Assembly (NCBI GenBank): GCA_028282595.1
Contig: JANQHQ010000001.1
Coordinates: forward strand, 1-18,782
DNA from: Chlorobium sp.
GTDB lineage: Bacteria > Bacteroidota > Chlorobiia > Chlorobiales > Chlorobiaceae
Reading direction: 5' to 3'
DNA: 18,782 nt
Part shown: in pieces, positions 8,801 to 15,142 of the stretch
Numbering within the stretch: the stretch's first letter is position 1
Layout of the letters: every line of letters starts with the position of its first letter
Translations under genes and position numbers: made by a program
The notes under the pieces: model-generated
What the model was told of the DNA's origin: nothing
What the model saw: only the letters and a program-made list of their open reading frames with translations
Database searches by the model: none

Positions 8801-9669
8801 GCGACACCTTCGGCGTGCTCGTCGATCTGCTCGACAAACTCGTCAAAGACGCCGCCGCAGCCATCGAACCGCTCGACATGAACCATATCAAAAAACATGT
8901 CGACGAAGCCGTGGAGAAAGGGCAGGACTTCGAATCCGCAACATCGAGGCTCTTCACCCAGGCTCCCGGAAGCTACGGCTCGATGGTCGAGGAACTGATC
9001 GAGGATTCCGCATGGGAATCGGAAGAGGACCTGGACAACATGTTCGTCAAGAGAACCAGCTACGCTTACGGGGGCAACCGTTACGGGGACCAGCAGCCCG
9101 AAATCCTCGAAGGCCTTCTCGGAACGGTGGACCGGGTCATACAGCAGGTGGACTCCGCCGAATACGGCATCTCCGACATCGACCGCTATTTCTCCTCTTC
9201 CGGCGCACTGCAGTTGTCGGCCCGCAAGAGAAACCCGAAAGGAGGTGACGTAAAACTCAACTACGTCGAAACCTATACGGCAGACGTGAAAGTGGACGAT
9301 GCCGAGAAAGCGCTGAAAGTCGAGTTCAGAACCAAACTGCTCAATCCGAAATGGTTCGAAAACCTTCTCGAACAGGGCCACAGCGGAGCGACCGAAATCA
9401 GCAACCGCTTCACCTACATGCTCGGCTGGGACGCCGTCACGAAGGGAGTCGACGACTGGGTATACAAGAAAGCCGCCGAGACCTACGCCTTCGACCCGAA
9501 AATGCGTGAACGTCTTCTGAAGGCGAATCCCCAGGCTTTCAAAAACATCGTGGGACGCATGCTCGAAGCGAGCGGCAGAGGCATGTGGTCGGCCGATGCC
9601 GACACCATCGAGAAGCTTCAGGAAATCTACTCCGATCTCGAAGACCGACTCGAGGGCATCGAGGTCTGA
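5866..9669 (+). CDS. bchS: Magnesium chelatase H-type subunit, BchS-like
   Basis: A 1267-residue large subunit of the magnesium chelatase/CobN family, the porphyrin-binding partner of the BchI and BchD ATPase subunits. An N-terminal DUF3479-type domain (about 1-165) is followed by the CobN/Mg-chelatase domain to near the C-terminus. The signature at 572-584 reads HVGMHGTVEWMPG, departing from the HFGTHG-EFMPG form of the downstream paralog. GRNMHAIDPW and SYGSMVEELIE are further family motifs. Green sulfur bacteria carry three such proteins (BchH, BchS, BchT). The divergent signature and the position upstream of bchH fit BchS; BchT cannot be excluded without a phylogeny. Proposed roles for the extra subunits are Mg insertion biased toward bacteriochlorophyll c/d/e supply, or regulation. 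It has its own terminator at 9691, so it is probably at least partly a separate transcript from bchH. Confidence 0.92.
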   Translation: MHEKIKIAAIVGMEQCNLRVWRDVKEAIGKHAELTQWTDQDLEHQNPEAGEAIRNADCIFTTLIQFKGQADWLQEQIDQSNVRTIFAYESMPEVMQMTRVGNYVVSGDGSGMPDIVKKVAKMLVKGRDEDALYGYMKLLKIMRTMLPLIPKKAKDFKNWMQVYTYWMHPTPENLASMFNYILSEYFDVAVRASKVVEIPTMGFYHPDAPDYFKDLNHYVKWNRKRDKSFAKQRNIGLIFFRKHLLQEKEYIDNTIKAIEGKGLNALPVFVMGVEGHVAAREWFMNTDLDMLVNMMGFGFVGGPAGATTPGASASAREEILSGINAPYVVSQPLFIQDFTSWKKEGVVPLQSAMTYSLPEMDGAVCPVVLGAVKDGRLQTVPDRLDRLAGLAKAYSDLRTTDNSGKKVAFVVYDYPPGMGRKASAALLDVPKSLHRILKGMQQEGYDVGELPDTPEQLLALLDRATDFEIQAHEPDASGIDRETYNEITSVRERERIEGRWGGFPGDIAPLGTDKLFIGGITLGNVFIGVQPRLGIQGDPMRLLFEKENTPHHQYISFYRWISRKFNANALVHVGMHGTVEWMPGLQLGVTGDCWPDALLGETPHFYIYPVNNPSEANIAKRRGYATMISHNIPPLARAGLYKELPAFKDMLNDYRERGLEKIVDVETEEAIIEKAEQLNLTDDCPRVEGENLNDYISRLYTYLMELENKLISNALHVFGATAPLENQLTTVTEYLKVRGNEKSLPSIILDAIGEKSFGDYSALATRARKGEAEALKIRERVDEHTKDFIERTIFSDNADPSAVFKVLTGEAKITQEMAEALNTSLQEGFALRKALQDNGSEMVSFMKALNGEYIPSGAGGDLVRDGAGILPTGRNMHAIDPWRIPSELAFKRGRQIADTIIRRHREENDGAYPETIAQVLWGLDTIKSKGEAVAVIINLIGAEPAYDAQGKISHYRLVPLEKLGRPRIDVLIQISSIFRDTFGVLVDLLDKLVKDAAAAIEPLDMNHIKKHVDEAVEKGQDFESATSRLFTQAPGSYGSMVEELIEDSAWESEEDLDNMFVKRTSYAYGGNRYGDQQPEILEGLLGTVDRVIQQVDSAEYGISDIDRYFSSSGALQLSARKRNPKGGDVKLNYVETYTADVKVDDAEKALKVEFRTKLLNPKWFENLLEQGHSGATEISNRFTYMLGWDAVTKGVDDWVYKKAAETYAFDPKMRERLLKANPQAFKNIVGRMLEASGRGMWSADADTIEKLQEIYSDLEDRLEGIEV

Positions 9670-9690
9670 ACGAACCGGAAAACATCGGGC

Positions 9691-9722
9691 AAAAAAAGGC
9701 ATCGTTGCGATGCCTTTTTTGC
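9691..9722 (+). terminator. Rho-independent terminator after bchS
   Basis: GGCATCG (9698-9704) pairs with CGATGCC (9708-9714) around a TTG loop, flanked by an A-run (9691-9697) and a T-run (9715-9720) that extend the stem and give the U-tract. The symmetry means it could work in both directions. It begins 22 bp after the bchS stop. Confidence 0.92.
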
Positions 9723-9779
9723 TTTCAGCAGAAAAACACGTTCGTTACACGCAATACCCGGAGTAAACCCTCCATCACT

Positions 9780-9836
9780 GCACATTGTTTTTATTTTTAC
9801 GTTCAAGTTTGATTATATTTTGAGAAAATTTCATCC
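9780..9836 (+). promoter_or_regulatory. AT-rich promoter region after bchS terminator
   Basis: Directly after the bchS terminator this is one of the most AT-rich stretches of the window and precedes the small ORF at 9837. TATATT at 9814-9819 is a plausible -10; the matching -35 is weak. It could drive the small ORF and perhaps bchH and bchM, since no strong terminator lies between them. Confidence 0.45.
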
Positions 9837-10247
9837 ATGCCGGCAAAGCGAACGCATAGCGTGTCCAGAAGTTTCTGGCGTTTCTTCGAGATTTCACTCT
9901 TCTTCCTCGTCTCGGTTCTGGGCTACAATTTCCTGGCGAAAGCGACGTCGGTCAGCGCAAAGTCGAAAAGCCGGGAACACGCCGAACGGCCCGGCACTAT
10001 CGCCTCCCTCCCCGTAGAACCCTCGCTCGAACTGTTTTTCCGCGACATAGCCGCTCCGTCCTGTCTGCAGGCGGTCGACTGCCGCGAAAGCTCGCAGTCC
10101 CCCGGCAAGCTGTTCTACGCCGAAAGGTTCCCGATTCTCCGGCGTCACGCCGACCTCTACCGCCTGCATGCGGCCCTCCGGTCCGGCTTCACCGTCCCTC
10201 CCTGCATACCGAGCCTCCTCCAGCAGAAACAGGTGCTGATCATTTGA
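9837..10247 (+). CDS. Small membrane-anchored protein of unknown function
   Basis: A 136-residue ORF, not recognised. A basic N-terminus is followed by one hydrophobic helix (about 14-34), then a basic linker and a mostly soluble part with three cysteines (C76, C82, C123) and a proline-rich, hydrophobic end. Reasons to believe it: codon choice matches the neighbours (GCC, CTC, CTG, GAA, ATC), it starts just after a terminator and an AT-rich promoter-like stretch, and it fills an otherwise empty 736-bp gap between bchS and bchH. From memory, a hypothetical gene also lies between these two genes in Chlorobaculum tepidum. A 163-residue frame on the opposite strand (9894-10385) overlaps it and is the main alternative. 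Function unknown; an N-in single-pass topology is inferred. Confidence 0.55.
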   Translation: MPAKRTHSVSRSFWRFFEISLFFLVSVLGYNFLAKATSVSAKSKSREHAERPGTIASLPVEPSLELFFRDIAAPSCLQAVDCRESSQSPGKLFYAERFPILRRHADLYRLHAALRSGFTVPPCIPSLLQQKQVLII

Positions 10248-10258
10248 TACCTCCCCCC

Positions 10259-10277
10259 GCAGGAATTCCTTTCCTGC
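10259..10277 (+). other. Stem-loop after the small ORF
   Basis: GCAGGAA (10259-10265) pairs with TTCCTGC (10271-10277) around a 5-nt loop, 11 bp past the stop of the small ORF. No U-run follows, so it is at best a weak terminator or an RNA-stabilising hairpin. Confidence 0.4.
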
Positions 10278-10293
10278 AATGATTTCCGACAGA

Positions 10294-10303
10294 CGAACGT
10301 TCG
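10294..10303. promoter_or_regulatory. Short palindrome upstream of bchH
   Basis: CGAACGTTCG is a perfect 10-bp palindrome about 100 bp before the bchH start. It could be an operator half-site pair, but a palindrome this short can occur by chance. Confidence 0.2.
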
Positions 10304-10405
10304 CGCCCGCCAGCGGGTGCTGCAAGCCGTTATCTTCCGGTATCTTTAGGCGTTCCGGCACCTGAAAAGCTTTTACGGAGCGCAATTTTCCACAGTGAAG
10401 TGTTT

Positions 10406-13400
10406 ATGCGCTTTCTCTTTCTGACAATGGAGGCCACAAACAACAGCGCACTCAAAAGCGCTGCCGGCGAGCTGAACCGCGAGTTCGGCTGCGGTCTCGA
10501 TGTCAGCATTTTCAACCTGGGGCTCCACAACGGAAACGATACGTGGCGGGAACTCGAAGAGAGCCTGGTGAAGGCCGATTTCGTTTTCGGCTCGATGCTC
10601 TTCAGCGAGGAGATCGTACGACCGCTCGAACGACTTCTTTCCAGTGTGACCTGCCCGGTGTGCATCATCACGAGCAATCCGGCGCTCATCCGTCAGACGA
10701 GGATCGGCAGGTTTGTCATGCAGAAGCCGGCCGAGGAGGAAAAAAAGAAAAGCGTCTTCAGCGAATGGGTGGAAAAACTGAAGCCGGCAAAGAGTCACGG
10801 GGAAAGCCGGCGGCAGCTCACACTGGTCCGCAATATCGGCAAGATAATGAAACACATCCCCGGCAAGGCGAGGGATATCCACACCTTCATGGCGGCTCAC
10901 CAGTTCTGGCTCAACGGCTCGGACGAAAACATGCTCCGCTTCCTCTCCATGCTGATCGACCGCTACATTCCTTCGTTCGAGGGTAAACACCTGCCCGTCA
11001 AGGATCCGATTTTCTATCCCGATACCGCGCTGTTCCACCCCGACGCCCCCGAGCCGTTTTACAGTGCGGCGACATTCATGGAGTGGCGCAGGAAAACACA
11101 GCCGGCCCGGCAGAACGGAACGGTCGTCATTCTTTCCATGCGGGCCACCGTACTGAGCAAAAACATGCGCCACATAGAGCAGCTCCAGAGGGCTCTCGAA
11201 TCACGGGACATCGACACCTGCATCGCCTACAGCGGGGGACTCGATTTCAGGCCGGCGCTCGAACGGTTTTTCGCCTCGGGAAACCCTGCGCGCCTCGATC
11301 CCGAACTGCTCATAAACGCCACGGGCTTCTCGCTCGTCGGAGGACCGGCTGAAAACAATGCAGGCGAGGCCGTTACGGCCCTGAAACAAACCGGTGTCCC
11401 CTACGTCACCCTCGTTCCGCTTTCCTTCCAGTCGATCCGTCAGTGGAAGTCGGACAATCAGGGACTCGCCCCCCTCCAGACGGCACTCAGCGTAGCCATA
11501 CCGGAGCTCGACGGAGCGATAGAACCTCATGTCTATGCCGGAATGGAGGAAAAGAGCGACCGGACGGTGCCGCTCGCCCCGGAAGTCGAAAGCGTTGCCG
11601 ACAGGGTCCGGAAACGGGTGCAGCTCCGGCGGAAAAAAGCCGGGGACAAGAGAATCGCCATCGTTCTGTTCAATTTTCCGCCCAACCTCGGCAACGCCGG
11701 CACGGCGGCCTATCTCGACGTGTTCGAGAGTATCTTCAGGCTTCTCGGCGAACTGCAGAAAGCCGGTTACAGCCTGAGAATGCCCGAAAGCGCCGACGCA
11801 CTGAGGGAAGAGCTGCTCGGCGGTAACAGCCTCGCCTTCGGGACGGACGGCAATGTCGCGGAACACTTCCCGGTGGATCTGTACAGAAAACTCTGCCACT
11901 GGCATCCCGAAATAGAGCCTTTCTGGGGAGACGCTCCCGGCGAACTGCTCAGCGACGGGCGAGGGTTTCATATCCTCGGGGAGCGTTTCGGCAATATCTT
12001 TATCGGCCAGCAGCCCAGCTTCGGCTACGAACGCGACCCGATGCGATTGTTGACGGCGACGGATGCGACCCCGAATCATGCGTTCGCAGCCTTCTACACC
12101 TGGCTCGAACACGTCTACCGGGCCGATGCCGTCATTCATTTCGGCACCCACGGCGCAATGGAATTCATGCCCGGTAAACAGGTCGGCCTCAGCGCATCGT
12201 GCTGGCCGAAACGGCTCATCGGAAGCCTGCCGAATTTCTATTACTACTGCGTCAACAATCCCAGCGAGGGGGCGATCGCCAAGAGAAGGGGTTTCGCCAC
12301 CCTGATCAGCTACCTTTCTCCCCCGCTCGAGCAGGCGGGACTCTACAAGGGCCTTCGCCGGATGCGCGAACTGATCGCCGCTTACCTGCAGAAACCTTCG
12401 CCCGACCTGCTTGGACCGATCGGGGAACTTGCCGACGAGCTCGACCTGGGTGTCGAACGTGAAGGCGTGGAGACGGATGCCTGGATAGCCGCGCTCAACG
12501 GCGAGCTATACCAGGTCGAGGAGCGCATGATCCCGCTCGGCCTGCATACCCTCGGGACGGTTCCGGAGCCCGAAAACCTCGTCGATCACCTGACCTTTCT
12601 CGCGAGCCACTCCAGGCCGGAACTGGACGGGCTCTCTTTCCCGGAATACATCTGCCGCCGGAAACATCTCGATTACCGGAGCCTGCTCGACGGCCGCCAG
12701 GCCGACCGCGAAAGCGAAGCGGCATGGCGAACGGTCCAAACCATCACGAAAGAATCGTTGCGCCTCTTTACCGGAAAACCGTTGCCGCCGGATGCCGGAA
12801 AGAGTGTCCGGGCAAGAATGCTCGACAGCAGTTTTCCGGTAAGGGTTTCCGAAGCCGAGCAGTATCTGCGGCGCGAAGGGGTCCTGAAACCGGGGCAACT
12901 CGACGGGTTCTGGTCGTTTTTACAGCGCGTGCTCGCCGGCATGACGGCCGACAGGGAGCTCGACGCCATGCTCGACGCCCTTTCGGGACGTTACGTCGAA
13001 CCCTCGCCGGGCAACGACCTTGTGAGAAATCCCGATATCGTGCCGACGGGCAGGAACATCCACAGTCTCGACCCGTTCAGCATTCCCTCGTCGTTCGCCG
13101 TCGAACGCGGAAGAAAGTCGGCCGACGCCCTGCTGGAACGCTACCGTCAGGAGTGCGGCTGTCTGCCGTATTCGGTCGCCATGGTGCTCTGGGGAACCGA
13201 CAACCTCAAGAGCGACGGAGAGGGTGTCGCCCAGGCGCTCGCCCTTCTCGGCGCGCGCGTCAAAACCGACGAACTCGGAAAGATCAGCGATGTCGAGCTG
13301 ATTCCGCCGGGCGAACTCGCACGGCCGAGAATAGACGTCGTCATGACGGTAAGCGGAATTTTCCGGGATCTGCTCTCTCACCAGATCAAACTGCTCGACA

Positions 13401-14242
13401 AGGCTGTCCGGCTTGCGGCGGAAGCCGACGAGCCGGAAGAGACCAATTACGTCCGCAAGCATGTCCTTCTCCAGATGGAAGAGGAGGGCGTAAGCCTGCA
13501 GGAGGCGTCCGGAAGAATTTTCGCCAACGCCCCGGGCAGCTACGGAGCGAACGTCAACCACCTCGTCGAAAGCGGAACCTGGGAAAAGGACGACGAGCTC
13601 GCCCGTACGTTCGTCAATCGTAAAAGTTTCGCATACAATACCGATGGTGCATGGCAGGAATCCCCCGAAATATTAACTTCCGCATTGCGAAATGTCTCCC
13701 TGACCTACCAGAACATCGACAGTCTGGAAATCGGCATTTCCGACATCGATCACTACTACGAGTATCTCGGCGGGGTATCGAAAGCCGTCGAGCACGCCAG
13801 CAGCTCGAAGCCGAAGGTCATGGTGGGCGACATCAACGGACTGGGAGACAAAAAGAAGATCTTTTCGCTCGAACAGATTGTGGCGCTCGAATCCCGCACG
13901 AAGCTTCTGAACCCGAAGTGGTACGAGTCCATGCTGAATCACGGCTATGAAGGCGTTCGTGAAATCGAGTCCCACCTGAGCAACACCTACGGATGGAGTG
14001 CGACCGCCTCCGCGGTCGGTGACTGGACCTACCAGCAGTTCAACGAAACCTATCTGCAGGATCGGGACATGCTCGAAAAACTCAAAACCCTGAACCTTCA
14101 TGCGACCATGTCGATGACCAGGCGGCTGCTGGAAGCCCATTCGAGAGGATTCTGGGAAACCGACAACGACACCATAGAGGAGCTGCAGGAACTGTACGCC
14201 GACCTGGAGAGCAGAATGGAAGGCGCGCACAGCGAAACATAG
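10406..14242 (+). CDS. bchH: Magnesium chelatase subunit H (BchH)
   Basis: A 1278-residue porphyrin-binding subunit that, with BchI and BchD and ATP, inserts Mg2+ into protoporphyrin IX, the first committed step of (bacterio)chlorophyll synthesis. An N-terminal DUF3479-type domain is followed by the CobN/Mg-chelatase domain. Residues 578-590 carry the canonical signature HFGTHGAMEFMPG; GRNIHSLDPF and APGSYGANVNHLVE are further motifs. I chose ATG 10406 (MRFLFLTMEATNN) over the in-frame GTG at 10400, because it places the family N-terminus correctly and has GTGAAG upstream. The gene is 62 bp before bchM with no terminator between, so co-transcription is likely. The canonical signature and linkage to bchM and bchE make this the main H subunit rather than BchS or BchT. 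Confidence 0.95.
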   Translation: MRFLFLTMEATNNSALKSAAGELNREFGCGLDVSIFNLGLHNGNDTWRELEESLVKADFVFGSMLFSEEIVRPLERLLSSVTCPVCIITSNPALIRQTRIGRFVMQKPAEEEKKKSVFSEWVEKLKPAKSHGESRRQLTLVRNIGKIMKHIPGKARDIHTFMAAHQFWLNGSDENMLRFLSMLIDRYIPSFEGKHLPVKDPIFYPDTALFHPDAPEPFYSAATFMEWRRKTQPARQNGTVVILSMRATVLSKNMRHIEQLQRALESRDIDTCIAYSGGLDFRPALERFFASGNPARLDPELLINATGFSLVGGPAENNAGEAVTALKQTGVPYVTLVPLSFQSIRQWKSDNQGLAPLQTALSVAIPELDGAIEPHVYAGMEEKSDRTVPLAPEVESVADRVRKRVQLRRKKAGDKRIAIVLFNFPPNLGNAGTAAYLDVFESIFRLLGELQKAGYSLRMPESADALREELLGGNSLAFGTDGNVAEHFPVDLYRKLCHWHPEIEPFWGDAPGELLSDGRGFHILGERFGNIFIGQQPSFGYERDPMRLLTATDATPNHAFAAFYTWLEHVYRADAVIHFGTHGAMEFMPGKQVGLSASCWPKRLIGSLPNFYYYCVNNPSEGAIAKRRGFATLISYLSPPLEQAGLYKGLRRMRELIAAYLQKPSPDLLGPIGELADELDLGVEREGVETDAWIAALNGELYQVEERMIPLGLHTLGTVPEPENLVDHLTFLASHSRPELDGLSFPEYICRRKHLDYRSLLDGRQADRESEAAWRTVQTITKESLRLFTGKPLPPDAGKSVRARMLDSSFPVRVSEAEQYLRREGVLKPGQLDGFWSFLQRVLAGMTADRELDAMLDALSGRYVEPSPGNDLVRNPDIVPTGRNIHSLDPFSIPSSFAVERGRKSADALLERYRQECGCLPYSVAMVLWGTDNLKSDGEGVAQALALLGARVKTDELGKISDVELIPPGELARPRIDVVMTVSGIFRDLLSHQIKLLDKAVRLAAEADEPEETNYVRKHVLLQMEEEGVSLQEASGRIFANAPGSYGANVNHLVESGTWEKDDELARTFVNRKSFAYNTDGAWQESPEILTSALRNVSLTYQNIDSLEIGISDIDHYYEYLGGVSKAVEHASSSKPKVMVGDINGLGDKKKIFSLEQIVALESRTKLLNPKWYESMLNHGYEGVREIESHLSNTYGWSATASAVGDWTYQQFNETYLQDRDMLEKLKTLNLHATMSMTRRLLEAHSRGFWETDNDTIEELQELYADLESRMEGAHSET

Positions 14243-14304
14243 CGATACGGCGATTTTTCGGGAACCCCGGCGACGGAAACCCTTAACCCTTACAGACCTT
14301 TTGC

Positions 14305-15012
14305 ATGAGCAGCACATCATCTTTCAACGCCGAAGAGCACAAAAACATGCTCCGTTCCTACTTCAACGGGAACGGCTTCAGCCGCTGGTCTTCGATTTAC
14401 GGCAACGACAAGCTGTCGACCGTCCGGTCGACCGTCCGGCAGGGCCATGCCGTCATGATGGACAGGGCGTTCGAATGGATCAGGAGTCTCGATCTGCCGA
14501 AAGGAGCCCGAATCCTGGATGCGGGCTGCGGCACGGGGCTGTTCAGCATCCGTCTCGCTGAAAGCGGTTATGCCGTAAAGGCGGTCGATATCGCCTCGCA
14601 GATGGTCGAGAAGGCGCGGCAGGAATCGATCGCCAAAGGCGTTTCCGACCGGATCGATTTCGAGGTCAACACTATCGAGGAGGTGCAGGGAAGCTACGAC
14701 GCCGTCGTCTGTTTCGACGTGTTGATCCACTACCCGGCGGAAGGATTCGTCGACGCGTTCGGCAACCTTTCGACTCTTACGAAAGGGCCGGTCATTTTCA
14801 CCTTCGCCCCCTATAACAGAGTTCTCGCTTTTCAGCACTGGCTCGGGGGTTTCTTTCCCAAAAAGGAGCGTCGCACCACGATCCAGATGATCCGTGACAA
14901 CGCGATGCGGGACGCCATGGAAACAACAAACATGAAGGTCAAAAGCAGTGAAAAAATCAGCTTCGGCTTCTATCACACCATGCTGGTTCACGCTGAACGG
15001 AGCCCGAAATGA
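14305..15012 (+). CDS. bchM: Mg-protoporphyrin IX methyltransferase (BchM)
   Basis: A 235-residue class I S-adenosylmethionine-dependent methyltransferase that esterifies the ring-C propionate of Mg-protoporphyrin IX, making the substrate for BchE. SAM motif I is LDAGCGTG (71-78), with the acidic residue D95 ending the next strand. FDVLIHYP (137-144) is a BchM/ChlM hallmark. Length matches the family. It lies 62 bp after bchH, the subunit from which it would receive substrate, and 130 bp before bchE. No clear ribosome-binding site precedes ATG 14305. Residues 38-45 (STVRSTVR) are encoded by a perfect 12-bp tandem repeat; the S-x-V-R-x-x-V-R pattern itself is normal for the family. Confidence 0.95.
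   Translation: MSSTSSFNAEEHKNMLRSYFNGNGFSRWSSIYGNDKLSTVRSTVRQGHAVMMDRAFEWIRSLDLPKGARILDAGCGTGLFSIRLAESGYAVKAVDIASQMVEKARQESIAKGVSDRIDFEVNTIEEVQGSYDAVVCFDVLIHYPAEGFVDAFGNLSTLTKGPVIFTFAPYNRVLAFQHWLGGFFPKKERRTTIQMIRDNAMRDAMETTNMKVKSSEKISFGFYHTMLVHAERSPK
14415..14439 (+). repeat. 12-bp tandem duplication inside bchM
   Basis: Two perfect, adjacent copies of the 12-mer tcgaccgtccgg (14416-14427 and 14428-14439), in frame, encode STVR twice (residues 38-45). The base before each copy is also G. Confidence 0.9.
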
Positions 15013-15019
15013 GCATTTT

Positions 15020-15132
15020 CGGAAATAAATTGTAGATTGAAGGCTATTAATTTTTTTTCACGGGAGATCTTGGGTTCCGGTACCCGGGAGCATTACTCGA
15101 GCGCTTGCGCTTACAACAAACATATCAGGAGG
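15020..15132 (+). promoter_or_regulatory. bchE leader with AT-rich promoter region and strong RBS
   Basis: The 130-bp bchM-bchE spacer has an AT-rich stretch (about 15020-15060) suitable for a promoter, then a GC-rich segment with small inverted repeats (GGGT/ACCC near 15071-15085; AGCGC-TT-GCGCT near 15099-15111). A textbook AGGAGG follows at 15127-15132, 10 nt before ATG 15143. This is the clearest ribosome-binding site of the bch block and contrasts with bchM, which has none obvious. Separate or boosted expression of bchE is inferred. Confidence 0.45.
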
Positions 15133-15142
15133 GGAGATTCCG

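Noticed and set aside
6931..9702. 923-residue open frame antisense to bchS
   Set aside because: It mirrors the codon structure of bchS, a strongly matched 1267-residue family member, has no recognisable motif, and would cross the bchS terminator. Long antisense frames are common in GC-rich genes.
9894..10385. 163-residue minus-strand frame in the bchS-bchH gap
   Set aside because: It competes with the plus-strand small ORF. It has no membrane segment or motif and begins within about 20 bp of the bchH start. Kept only as an alternative to the plus-strand call.
10400..10405. GTG start two codons upstream for bchH
   Set aside because: ATG 10406 gives the expected MRFLFLTMEATNN start and better spacing to GTGAAG.
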